Source of the DNA: Hyalella azteca
Taxonomy: Eukaryota > Arthropoda > Malacostraca > Amphipoda > Hyalellidae
Direction of reading: 5' to 3'
Assembly: GCF_000764305.2 (NCBI RefSeq)
Contig: NW_025933165.1
Coordinates: 1 to 64,000 of the forward strand
Length of the DNA: 64,000 nucleotides
Part shown: piece after piece, positions 23,849 to 35,725 of the stretch
Layout: each line of letters opens with the position of its first letter
How positions within the stretch are numbered: the stretch's first letter is position 1
The notes under the pieces: model-generated
Seen by the model: only the letters and a program-made list of their open reading frames with translations
What the model was told of the DNA's origin: nothing
The model's database searches: none
Translations under genes and position numbers: made by a program

Positions 23849-23986
23849 CTACTTGAAGACAACGGTTGGAGGCGACGGTGAAAGGACGAAGGAAATGGCA
23901 GGAAATAATAAGAGGGTCTGACTCCCAGCCATCGAGGGCGATACCGCTACGGTGCCTCCGCTCGGGTCATTCCGTGACCTCCCATC
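23849..23986 (-). CDS. possible terminal exon, unknown
   Basis: On the minus strand, TTAAGGTTAG (acceptor) is followed by 45 codons and TAG. The peptide starts DGRSRNDPSGGTVAVSP and ends with SMAGSQTLLLFPAISFVL plus a short Pro/Ser tail. A run of small residues followed by a hydrophobic segment near a C-terminus can be a GPI-attachment signal, but the tail after it is longer than usual. The acceptor lacks a good pyrimidine tract. It would lie inside the intron of the proposed minus-strand gene, so it would be an alternative end, a nested gene or a chance frame. Confidence 0.18.
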   Translation of the reverse strand, partial: DGRSRNDPSGGTVAVSPSMAGSQTLLLFPAISFVLSPSPPTVVFK

Positions 23987-25608
23987 CTAACCTTAAATTT
24001 ATCATGATAACATTAATAAAGTATCTACAATAACGATCACTTTCATTTGAGATGAGATATAAATTATTTCTTATCACTTTAATGTTGAATAATTGTATTG
24101 GATTATTTCAGCCGTTTCTCTTTGGATTCGAGAATTTTTGATTACAAGATAATTGAAAACTTTATATATATTTATTGCACATGTAATAAGCAGAGAAACA
24201 CTGTTAAGAAGAAGTTCCTCTGCATACATAATGAAACTCAGACGCATTACTGAATGAAATTTTGGCTGCAATAATCATGAAAATTAGATAGAATAAGGAA
24301 TTCTAACTGGTGGCGATTTAATTATAACAAAGTATGAATCAATAATGTGTAAGGTTTTGCGTTTTTTCTTAGTTCTGATTACACAACAAAATTCTTATTC
24401 TAAACAAGAATATTCTCAATAAAATTCTAAACAAGAAAATTTTTAGTAAATCTAATTATTTTTAGTAAATCTATTCTGAACAGGAATATTCTTAATCTAG
24501 TTCAAAAGTTTGTTCAAGGAGGGACTGAGTCAATCACTACAGGCGCTCAGGCATGATGGTTGGACACTCGTTTTTCTAGGACTCGGAGAGCACGTGCGCT
24601 CACGCAGCGACAGAGAACAACTCCCAGAAGAAGTCGCATCAAACAAGCGGAACTCAAAAATGGATGAACGTAAAATTACTTGTGCTCGCTTCTTGGGATG
24701 CACGGCCAACTCAGCCATAGCAAGATCACGTGCGAGCATCGGGCAAAAAAGTCAAGATGCTTGTATTGAAATTTCCTGCACGGAAGAGAGGAAAAGTAAT
24801 AATTTTGCGAACTGATAAAGTAAATGAAGAGTACACGCGTATATTTCTATATTAAATGAAGAGTACACGCGTATATTTCTTCACTTCTCTTCGACCACAA
24901 ACACGGAGAATAAATTTTTCCCACAAAAGCAAGAAATGTTGGATTGCAGAACTCCGTCAACATTTCATACGCATCAGCAAACATTTATGCACTGAAATAA
25001 GATCGATGCAAGCAAGACTATTATTAAACACGTGCAGTAAGACATCTATCAAAGGTCAGTTGCTAGCATAGGAACGAGTTCAGCGAGACGCTTTGATACT
25101 CAAAGCCTCCCAATGAACGATATGGACCAGTGACCCTTAACGACTGAAGGTAAATGTAAAATGGGAGACTGAGAAATTTTCATAAAAATTAAAAACTTTT
25201 AATTATGTATACGGTACAAAAAACGCCTTATTGCTTTCTTCTCACAGGCACAATGACAGAAATTCCCGTCGTAAAACTTACATAGCATTAATGAATGTTA
25301 ATCATGCAGACATGCGGTTCATTTCTACATAATTCAATTACAACCGATAGATTACACATACACGGGAAATAAATAAGTTGATACCCCTTATTACGAACAC
25401 AATATTCTCACAAGATGGATCCAGAATGTACATGAAGCCAAGGAGAAATGAAATGACTTGAGCAAATAAGTACCGAAATAGATGTGAAGGAGTTAATACA
25501 TAGCCAAAATAAGCATGACAGCATGGCGTCACGCGAGCCAATCTAATCTGCAGCGCGACATGCGCATCCCAGTCATGCGCTCACCACGCGCAATGTTGTG
25601 CTCGCCTG
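23987..25608. other. AT-rich sequence, ambiguous open frames
   Basis: 24510-24815 (plus, 101 codons from TTG) and 24530-24739 (minus, 69 codons) overlap head-on in a slightly GC-rich stretch. Neither has a recognisable motif or paired splice sites. Confidence 0.4.
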
Positions 25609-25797
25609 AGGCGTGTCACGCGCACTGCTGTGCAGGCATGAGGCGTGTCACGCGCACTGCTGTGCAGGCATGAGGCGTGTCACGCGCACTGCTGTGCAGG
25701 CATGAGGCGTGTCACGCGCAGTGCTGTGCTGGCATGAGGCGCGTCACGCGCACTGCTGTGCAGGCAAGAAGCGTGTCACGCGCACTGCTGTGCCTGC
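25609..25797. repeat. 32-bp GC-rich minisatellite, about 6 copies
   Basis: Unit GAGGCGTGTCACGCGCACTG plus CTGTGCAGGCAT, with scattered changes. Very CpG-rich against an AT-rich background. Confidence 0.95.
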
Positions 25798-27058
25798 ATG
25801 CTACTAACATAACTAACTTACATGCTACTAACCGCCATGTGTTCACTCACTCGTGCACGCAGATATAAAACAAAACTCAAACAAGGCCGTATAAATGTAC
25901 GAACAGGCCGCAAACAAAATGTTATTTCCAGCTCCGACGTAGGCGATAAAGTCTTACGGCAAATTTTCAGTTAGCCTAGAATTTTAATAGTTCGATTGTT
26001 CACTGCAGTTCAATGTACGTACTGGCTGCTCTCTCCAGGGAAATGACGTTGAAAAGATGTTGATTTTGTTGAAACAATGTTTAATCAACGGCATTTTAAC
26101 GTCAGATGCCTAGAGGGATTTATAGTCAAGTGCAGGGGCTTTGTTGCAGGCACTGAAGTGAAGCACAAAGCCTTGACACGTGGCGTGCACGGAGCGCGTT
26201 ATCGCGCGCGCGCACGCGACCACTGCAGAAGCGTGGCATTGATATCGCCGTGTTCAATGCGCTCACAGCAACAAAGGCTCCAGCGTGCATATAATAAACT
26301 CTTACAACTATACAGTTCTAAATACATCTTGAAAGGCATAGAAGCAATACTTAAAGTTAAGAGAACCGTCACTTTTCACCGAATAATAATATTAGGATGC
26401 GACGCAGAAAAATTTATTTTAATGCAACTTTTAGACTTTAATTATTGACAACCTACAGTCAATTTTTATCAACGCCAACATAATGAAACAACATTATGCT
26501 TATGCAGATATATGAACAATAAATTTTCAAGCATCAAGAATTTGTACCTAATAGCGGTTAGCAATTTGCTATACGTAATCGTAGTAAAGTTAATTCGTTG
26601 ACAATAATCACGCCTTCCACGTGCTGCGAATACCACACAACATACGTAATTGCATTGTATTTGCACAGCAACCGTTATAGCGGCCATCGACAGCCTATAA
26701 CAGCTGTCGCTAATGCACAGTTGTAAGGTCTATGAAATTTGCAAAGAGGTCCATCAATGGCACCAATATTACTCGTCTACTTCATCATTAGTAAATACTA
26801 ATATATAATAGTAATAACTTAATATATAATATCGTTTTGCATTTTCTTCCGCCAGTGATGATTCACGATAGTAACAAATGATTGAGCGTGGTGTCGTTAA
26901 AACGCCCAATACAAGACTACTGCTCACTGATGTAGCCAAACAATCTCATTACAAATCACTGGCGAAATCACATCAATGTCATCTGATATTCGGCCAGTAA
27001 TCAAGTGACATTAATTCTCGTCAAACTATGAATGTGATTCTTGCTAGAAATCACAACT
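25798..27058. other. AT-rich sequence without supported genes
   Basis: A frame of 123 codons at 26077-26448 (plus) includes a GCGCGCGCGCACGCG run and has no recognisable domain. Confidence 0.4.
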
Positions 27059-27444
27059 TTCACCATAAGTTTTGACGAGTTTCACGCAGAGGAGTTTTTG
27101 AGGATTTTTACGTAGCTCTATCAACGACATAGCACTACTTCTTGTCGGACTATGCATAAGATTTGTGGATGAACTCACCATAAGTTATGAGGAGTTTTAT
27201 GCAGCTCTAACATTGACATAGCCTTACTTCTCGTCAGACTATGCATAAGATTTGCGCATGAACTCACCATAAGTTATGAGGAGTTTTTTGCAGCTCTAAC
27301 AATGAGATGGCACTACTTCTTGTCGGACTATGCATAAGATTTGTGCGTGAACTCACCATAAGCTATGAGTTTTACGCAGCTTTATCTATGAGATGGCACT
27401 ACTTCCCGTGGGACTATATAGCATAAGATTCGTGCTGAACTCAC
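27059..27444 (-). repeat. about 90-bp tandem array copying a splice donor
   Basis: Units recur every 84-90 bp (GACTATGCATAAGATTTG at about 27148, 27238 and 27327, degenerate near 27411). On the minus strand each unit contains TTATG/GTGAGTTC, identical to the exon-intron junction proposed at 27445/27444; an older unit near 27058 has TTATGGTGAAAG. The upstream context (CTCCTCATAACTTATG) also resembles the exon's last bases (CTCCTCCAAACTTATG), so the units contain exon-end sequence as well as intron start. Confidence 0.85.
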
Positions 27445-27603
27445 CATAAGTTTGGAGGAGATTTGCGCTGCTGCTTCTTCTTATTGCGCCGAATAAATGA
27501 GAGGTCCAAGCTGTAGGAGCGCAGCAAGAGAGTCGTCGACATCGGGCTGATGGGGCCCGCCAATGTGGCGGTTGTGCGAGTCGAACGATATTTTTTATCG
27601 CCG
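27445..27603 (-). CDS. candidate exon 3 of unidentified minus-strand gene
   Basis: A GC-rich, 159-bp patch. The minus strand reads ACCTTAAAAATAG (a weak acceptor), one base, 52 codons, two bases, then donor TTATG/GTGAGT. The translation includes TLAGPISPMSTTLLLRSYSL and then DLSFIRRNKKKQQRKSPPNL, a strongly basic end. Length divisible by three; entry and exit phases match exons 2 and 4. A second in-phase acceptor (GGGCCCCATCAG) lies inside and may be the true one. Two other minus frames are open here, but only this one reaches the GTGAGT donor in the phase needed. No family recognised. Confidence 0.42.
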
Positions 27604-30403
27604 CTATTTTTAAGGTCCGGTAATAATTACTTTACGAACAAGAAAAAAAATTGTTCGGAGGCGCAGTAGTTTGGTTTTTCAAAAGATGACACCTCGTTCT
27701 GGCCATATGAAGGAGGACTAATTTCATTATTTTCGACGATGTTGATAATTTTACCGAGATTCGGTCCATGCCTAAAATTTAATTTCAAATTGCCATTGAT
27801 GTTACATGCATTATTGTAATTAAACCAGCTAACTTCATCAGAACAATTCACAATAAAATATTATAAACACAAAAATATATTTTCTAGGACGGTACCTCCT
27901 GGAACAGCATTTGTGCATCCGCACTGATACACTAAATTTTCTGATGTTCTAATGCGACATACCAACACATCACTGAATTTCAGCCGGCACTGCGATTACA
28001 TGTAACTTTTTATCTTGGTGAATAACAGCACAACATACAATAAGACAGCACACTTATTTTATAAAGGGGACGAAGAGATCTGTTTTGACATCGAGCTTGA
28101 TATCAAGAAGACATCATTCTAGAAATGTTCTCAGTACTAAAAACTAAGGAAATCTTTCAGCCCTTTTTATTTGAACGCACATGAACGACTATGAGCGATG
28201 ATCTAATCCACACTCAACTATCCTAATCAAGCCATAGTCATGAGAACGTTCAAACTCTGCGGGGAAAAAAGTATCGAGGTGAAATAGATCTGGAATCGAA
28301 GTCAAGCGGTACATGTAAGGAGAAAGCATCTGCTCGGTCCAGCTAGAGCCTCATTCACTCATTAATGAAGAAATGACCAGAGAGCGCAGGAGCGAGAAGA
28401 AAGTCGAGCTTGAATGCTCAGGGAGAAAAACAACTTGATTGAAGGCCGCTAGCACGCGCTGCACGGGATCTACAGCATATTGGCTCGCTCGGACATGGTT
28501 GCTTTGGAGCGAACTGCAGGAATTGTAATCCGTTGTCCAATACTTTAAATTAATTAGCCCATATTTAGCGATGAAGCCAATTAAAACATCGAAATTTCCG
28601 TGCCGAGGACTTGGATTAAATGAACTTTATTATATAAGTTTCTCAAACCGAATAGAAACCAAATTTATTTATTTATTATAGTATAGAAACCAACACACGA
28701 GCCGATCAATTGCTGAAAACTCGCAATAAAATGGCAAGGAGTGCAGACATCGGAAAAACGGAACGAAAATGACACGAGGTTCAGCTTCATTTCCCAGAGG
28801 ACGGTGAACTTTAGCCTGTCAAGTAAATGGCGATAAATGATTCGACGCCCACTAACATGTAATTACGTCATTGTTGGGCGTGTTACGTAAAGAATACGAT
28901 AATTGCAGGCCACTTATTCGTAGAGTGCTAATAAAAGGATCCCGCTGATGAGGTTCTTCCGCCGGGGGTGAAAAACGCGGAAAGTGTTTCAAGCGTCGGG
29001 AATGGCAACCGAGATCAGATTCTGAATGTTCATATTGCACACATCAGATTACCGAGAAGCGGTTCTCACAGAAACGATCATTTGCTTGAAAAAAATATTT
29101 GTCATGAAATCCATGACAAAATCAGCGGCTAGTATCATTTGAAAACAACAAAGAAAAGACGGAGTTTTTTTATCCACACAGCGATTGGCACCATAGTTGC
29201 AAGTTAACTGATTAGAAATCGAGCTTAAAAATATGATTGGAAATCGAAAATTCAAAAGAAGATTCGTCCATCTCGTGCAGAAACATACTGTAGTTCATTG
29301 TTGAGTTTGTGTAAACGCTCATCACTACATCTGTATTTTCAAACCACCACAAATGAAAATCTTCTGATTATTCAGGGTTTACGGAAGGGGTGAAAATATC
29401 TTCGGCCAGTAAATTTAATCCTATAAATGAATGCTGGCCAGATTTGTAAAAGCGGTCAGAAGCATAGTATTAGTTTGGAGCATGTCAAAATGAGTTAAAG
29501 CATAGAGAATCAAAATGAGTTAAGGCACAAAATATGTTAAAACGATTGCTTAAAAATGTTGAGAACGAGTGCCCTGCTCGCTGGTCATGCTTGCCGTTGA
29601 CATAAGCTAGTTAGGTCAGCAAGCCAACCTTCATGTAAAGAGCAGGAAATGGACCATCGATCACCAAACTTGCCGCCTCTCGGCTAGAAGATCTTCCTGA
29701 ACTAAATTTGCTTGGCTACACTTTGCTTACTAGAGTAAAGTCGGTAAAATTTGTTACAAACTTTATCTAACGACGTTTATAATAACAACGTCCGTTATTG
29801 TAACTTCCATATACAGTAGGTAGGTACTAACTCGTTTAGGAGACATGAATGAGTGCCCGATTACATTCATACATTCACGTTAGAAGTAAATAAAGCTTAT
29901 AACTTGGCTGCGATTTTCTGCTGGATGCATCGAGGGGTGATTCTCATCCGAGTTAAAGAATTTCACTTGAACGAGGTTTTATCGATGTGTAAGCTCGAAA
30001 GAAAGCACTTGAAAAAAGACACCTCCGAGGTTTAAAAGTTGCTCATTCAGCTTCAATGCAGATGAATAAATTGAATCTGATTAATGCAGATGAAATAATT
30101 ATTAATATTATAGATAAATTGAATAACAATCGAGGATTCAATAACGAGTCCGCTAATGATGTCGCTTTTTCAAGTCTGTGATGAATTTTCAGCTCAGTAT
30201 CATTTTCTTGGTACTAATTACTTGTAATCTAGCTTACTGGAATTGCTGAATTTGAGTCGCAAAGTTATTGGGAATATATTCAATTGAAACAGGTAGGTGC
30301 ATAATGTTCAAATCACAAGAAATTATGCAATTTCGTTAGGTCAAATTAGGTATTATAATCCTAAAAACTTAAATGAAATTATTAAATTAAATTATTCTAG
30401 AAA
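27604..30403. other. AT-rich sequence, putative intron
   Basis: A minus frame at 28852-29040 (62 codons; HFPRFSPPAEEPHQRDPF) looks mildly coding-like, but I found no matching donor. Otherwise no repeats or genes seen. Confidence 0.4.
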
Positions 30404-30583
30404 ATGAAGAGGCTCAAGAAAGCCAAATTATTTCTAACGAGAAGAAGGTACCTGAGAACCAGATCATCAAATCAACTGTACGGATCATCTGTCAAGGTTG
30501 ACAGTCGCACCTGGCGGCGACGCCGCTTTCTCTACAGGCAATCCATACTGCACCTGCTCCTCATTATTTACATGTCTTCATAA
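30404..30583 (+). CDS. possible small Arg-rich frame, unknown
   Basis: ATTATTCTAG just upstream (acceptor-like) is followed by ATG and 59 codons to TAA. The product would be very basic at its start (MKRLKKAKLFLTRRRYLRTR) and centre (SRTWRRRRFLY) with a hydrophobic end (HLLLIIYMSS). A second frame (starting NEEAQESQIISNEKK) is open over the first 100 bases. No donor or partner exon found. It may be chance. Confidence 0.17.
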   Translation: MKRLKKAKLFLTRRRYLRTRSSNQLYGSSVKVDSRTWRRRRFLYRQSILHLLLIIYMSS

Positions 30584-32371
30584 ATTGCAGTAACTCATCA
30601 TACAGAACACTCACTTCAAGCCTGAAACATTTCAATTGTCTACCAAGTACGCGAATTGGCCAAATACGAACGATGCAACACGTTATATAAATTATCAACA
30701 CTGAGTGTAGTGAAATAAGTTCTAAAATATTCACGGGTTTTCTGACGCACGGGATACAGCATGAATCCTTTTATTCTAAACAAGACACAAGGTGAGAGAC
30801 GATCTCTATCAGTTGAGAGAGATACAACACCAAGACGAGTTTCACCGTTCGTTCTCCAACAACAGGTCAACCATTTCGATCAACTCCAGCGACCTCGAGT
30901 GCACTAAAAAACCTTCCCGGGTTTTTCGTTCAGGTATAAAAGGGAAGGCAATTAAACCAACAATAATTTCTCAAAGGCACGCGCCTGGTATACACAAGAA
31001 TGTATATGTTACGAAAGATGCCGAGGACGAGCGAGCGGATGTGCTCGAGACAGCGTGAGGTTACCCGCTCGACTGGAAGTTAGCGGGCGCAACGGCCCCG
31101 AGAGGAGCGAGACAACTGCGAGTATAGCAGCATCCTCGAGTCTTGTACCCTCCCCTCCTCTTCCCCGCCACGTTCCCTCGCTTTTCCCCACTTAGTACTA
31201 CTACTCAGTGTCGCGTGCAATGTGAACTGCAGTCAAGCATGCAGACGGTGCAGACCATTGCATGCAACTCGTCAACGTGCAACCTTGCAGCTCGGGAAAC
31301 TGCTTGGATGAATTTAGGCAATAAATATCGGAGACCAATATAACCTTGATAAATTAGACAATGATTAACAGATAGAGAGTAAATAACCTAGACGCCAATC
31401 ATTTCGCGTGATATGCAATATAGTGTTTTGGCCAAGTCAGTTACATATGGAGATATATCGAGTCCGCTCATTGTTGAGGAGTAATACCAAATGTTCCTTA
31501 CACTAGTTTTAAACTTTTTTTTAGGTAACTGCAACGCATCGTCTGTTTAATTCATCATATTGTTTCATTACATAACGTCTATGTATTAATTTACTTGTAA
31601 CTATCAATCTAATACAATGTAGAATCGACTTAATTAATTTAAAAATTTGACACTCTTTCCACACCATCCAACATGTATGTAAAATTCATGACCGAATTGT
31701 GCCAGGTATATCTATACAAGTTGTGACATTGGTGCAAATGAATAAAAGATAACTTTGTTTCTATTCCCCTATCTAGATTTTATTAACCAAGAAATCACAT
31801 AGGAACTACGCAAGCGAAGTCTATTAATTCGCCCTATCTTCATCGAAAACGTTTAGAACAGCAGCTCCATCATCAGTTATGTAATCAGTGTATTTAAATT
31901 CTTGGTTAACTCGCGATTTAAGCAAACTTGTGACATAATTCATGTGTTGGTATATGGGCTAAACTTTATATTGCTATGTTCAGTTTTTTGTTAAGTATAT
32001 ATTTAAAAAAAATCCAGAAGGGATTGTTCCCCGCGGTTGGCGGAATGGAGGCGGAGAGGCCAGCCCTTGAAGCCCTAACTCGCCATCAGACGCAAGTCTG
32101 GAAATCTTAACTAAATTATGACACCAAAAGGTCGTCCTGGAACTACCGATCAATAACTGGCAGTCTGCGAGACCGACCAGCAGCATTCCACTTTACGGAG
32201 GGAAAATTTACAGACACCAAGAAGATGAAATGAAATAAAACCATGCAAATGGAACACTGTATAACAATTGTTCAAACAGAAAGATAGACAAACCGAATCG
32301 AAGTGGTATAAACTTACTAACACGAAATTTGCAACCTACTTAACCAACGTATAACCAAGTATCAACACCTG
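30584..32371. other. sequence with a GC- and CpG-rich patch, no supported gene
   Basis: 31005-31200 is CpG-rich and flanked by short open frames on both strands (plus frame ending near 31058 before a GTGAGG; minus frame 31009-31191). It could be a promoter or first-exon region. No recognisable protein. Confidence 0.35.
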
Positions 32372-32480
32372 AGAGCATCAACAAATCTGAGAGCATCAAC
32401 AAAGTTGAGAGCATCAACAAAGCTGAGAATGCAACAACGTAGCTAGAAGCAACAAAAAATCTAAAAGCGTCAGCAAAGCC
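32372..32480. repeat. about 20-bp degenerate tandem repeat
   Basis: GAGAGCATCAACAAA with CTGA or TTGA spacers, about five copies degenerating to the right. Confidence 0.75.
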
Positions 32481-35400
32481 GAATCTAACAACTGAAGTGA
32501 ATGCAACATGAAACATGTATACGCACTTAACTCATAATGCCTTTAATGGCAAAATCGTTACAAACATATTTTCAACATGATTACGTACTGGCGTTATCAC
32601 ACAGCAGCAATAAAGGGAAAACAGTGCGAAAAATCCCGTTGACGTTATTAAATTTTTAGCCCCTGTAATCAAACGTAAACTGTTATCCTTACAACGTGTG
32701 CTGATACCCAATCCAAGAATTTGTCAAATTTTCTTAATATGCAAGTTGGGCTCGTATTTATTTTCATTTCATAACTTTTAATTTAAATGCCGAATTTCAG
32801 CAGCGCATTAGGGTCCCGAGCTCAACTACATTACGAGCCCACACATCGACGCAGGTAAAGTTAAGTGAAAGCTTCATGCTTTTTCGTACCTTGTTTAGCA
32901 GGTGGCGTAGGCTACACAGAATGTGGCAGGTGGTCTCTAGGTACTACAAACTTACTGCATGCCTTCACACGTGAAAGCTCCTCTGCTCGAGGACAACCAT
33001 ACAGGAACCTCGACAATACGTTGAACGTAGGACGCTCGTAAATAAGGTAACGTTGATCTAGAAACCGAGACGCAACAAATACGGCGAGTAGATTATGCTC
33101 GACGCTACAAATAATTTTGCTTGTTCACACAACACGCAATTGCAAATACTAAATGAAGTAGATGTACATAACTTGTAGGTGTATCAGTGGTAATCTGACA
33201 AATATTAATGTGAAATAATTAGCGCACAAATGATATATTCTATCCTTCCATTTGTAACTGACTATCAGCTAAACGACGGTCACCGAAATGTTCATCACTA
33301 TTTGAACAAAGTCTCTCTCATATCTCTGAGTGTACCTCACTGCAGCACGCAGGTATTGCACAGCACCAAGTGGCAGTAAGTAAGCTGGTAGGCAGGATAC
33401 ACTAAGTTGCACATGCACAAGCGCAGTGCAGCGTCTGATTAGAGGCTCTGCTTTCCTAAAGCCTGTACGCATGCACGAACCAGCGAAAAAATTCCCACTC
33501 AAAATACCTCGTTCACAATGAACACTCTGCACTCACAAAAATGAATGGGTTACATTGTCCAAATAGTGACATACTTTCTCACCCAAAACTCAAGTAGAGA
33601 GCAGACGTAGCACAGATAGACCTATTGCCTGGCCAAACTGGGTCATGACGACCCACACAAGGGGAAAAAGGGCATAGTTATTTGGACAGAGTCTCACACT
33701 TTTCTCCAAGTGTACGAGTAAACCTGTACCTACTGAAACGTAACAGCAGAAATCAGAACGGAAACACCAAAACTGAAAAAATATGGATTTAGTTTAAATC
33801 TTTAAAATGTCCTAACCGACAATGGAAAGTGCCGTGAGTAACATGCAAAATGAAGTAGACGTAAAAAACAATTTGCGCTTAAATCCAAGTCGAAATCAAG
33901 TGATTTCAAGTTTTTTCTTCCGTAACATATGAACGTAAAATAAACGCGAACATTATTATAAAATAAAACTTCTTAATAGAGTTATAATAAGCAAATACCA
34001 CCTAACTACCGACTTCTCAGAAGATATTTCAGTCAAGATATTCACATACTAAATTAATAAGGGCATAGAGGCCAGTCTTCATAAATGAAAAAATCACGCC
34101 TTCCTAGAAGTTAATTAGATACCGTCAAAGAAGTGGAAATTTAACACAGTGTTGTTGTATTGAAGCGGCTCAGGCATGCGCACTGAACTCTTTCATTTAA
34201 ATGACGCAGCTGCTGTCAACAATACAGACTGTTGCAGTAACGCGACCTGATCTCGACAGCACAACGATCTCTTTTGTGAGCTTGTAAACACAAACTCGCG
34301 ATACCGAGCACTGAGAACAGCGTACATCTGTACAAACCGCGTACATTTGTACATTGTAAACACGCTTGCTCGAGTGAATAGTGCAGTTTTCCTCAGTCTA
34401 TCTCACGAATAAAAAGTTATTGCATTCAATAAGAATCCTGCCGTCCAAATATGGAAGCTTTCTTGACGATATCTCAATTATTCATAAACATTGAATAAGC
34501 AATAATAATATCGAGTACCAGATTGTTCATGTGTATGACAATTATAAAGCTGTAAGTTGACGACAGTTTAATCTTCGATACTATATGAGTAGGGACGTAA
34601 TAAAATTATAACCTAATTAAGCAAGGGAATAAAACCTAAAATTATAACAATCTAATAAAACAGTTAAAGTGCTCAAAGCAGTACACGCGTTCAGCATATT
34701 AATGCTTTTAACCTCACGTGCTTACTCAGCAAATGTATAGAGAAGCATGCGACGTTGGTTTACCGAACTATTTGCAATTAATGGATCTGCACTTGACTAA
34801 ATATTGACGAACAATTTTCTTGGCGTTGTTTGATAATGCACAAATAAGAATATTCGGCATTAGAAAAAGTGATCACACAACTTTTTTATTCGCGTTTCGT
34901 TAATATATATGAGCATTATGTTATCCATGTCGCGAGAAAGCTTCATGAAAAACGTTGGTAAACTTAATGGAAACTAAATTATTTAAATAAATAAATAAGC
35001 CACCTGAATGATGAAAACTGACCCTGTATCATGATTATAATTCTGGGTGATCAGATAAAGAAAAATGTGCTCCACGATGCTGACTTATTTTTGTTCTCAC
35101 CAAACTTTACACATGAAACAACATGGCCATTAAATAGTGCCGACGACCGCATCGGGCACATAGAACATCTTGACATATACAATAGTACACCGAGGCACCA
35201 TAGCAAAACACATACACTGCATTGCTGACTCGAGATGAACTGATCTCTAAACCACATGCAGGGATGGTATGCATGCTACAGCGTGATGACGGGACACGGA
35301 TGTTCTTGCTTATGCCATCACTGAGAGAATATTTACAACTCTTGTATGATTAGCACTGTGAATAAGAAGCAGAAATTCTTTCCTTCTGCAAGATGTAAAA

Positions 35401-35503
35401 GGCTTCAGACCAACACATGAGGCTGATAGAGGATAACTGAACGGAGTTACACTTATAAACACTCGCGTACAGGGTATCGTAAGCTGGCCAAAACTCTTGT
35501 AGC
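32481..35503. other. AT-rich sequence without supported genes
   Basis: Contains dispersed repeat B at 33633-33712 and a shorter piece near 33290. No coding-like patch. Confidence 0.4.
33633..33712 (+). repeat. dispersed repeat B, copy 3
   Basis: CCAAACTGGGTCATGACGAC then GACAGAGTCTCACACTTTTC, matching copies at 2448 and 18358. Confidence 0.6.
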
Positions 35504-35725
35504 ATCCTAGTATTGCATACGGTCACCATCCCACTGATCCCAGTATTGCATACGGTCAACATCCCAGTATTGCATGCGGTCAACATCCCAGTATTGCACA
35601 CGGTCAACATCCCAGTATTGCATAGGTCAACATCCCAGTATTGCATAGGTCAACATCCCAGTATTGCATACGGTCAACATCCCAGTATTGCATACGGTCA
35701 ACATCCCAGTATTGCATACGGTCAC
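35504..35725. repeat. 24-bp minisatellite, about 9 copies
   Basis: Unit CAGTATTGCATACGGTCAAC plus ATCC; two units lack the AC of ATACGG. The period divisible by three keeps frames open on both strands (35350-35646 minus, 35513-35797 plus), which are by-products. Confidence 0.96.

Noticed and set aside
24510..24815. 101-codon plus frame opposed by a 69-codon minus frame
   Set aside because: Starts at TTG, has no motif or splice borders, and both strands are open in the same moderately GC-rich stretch.
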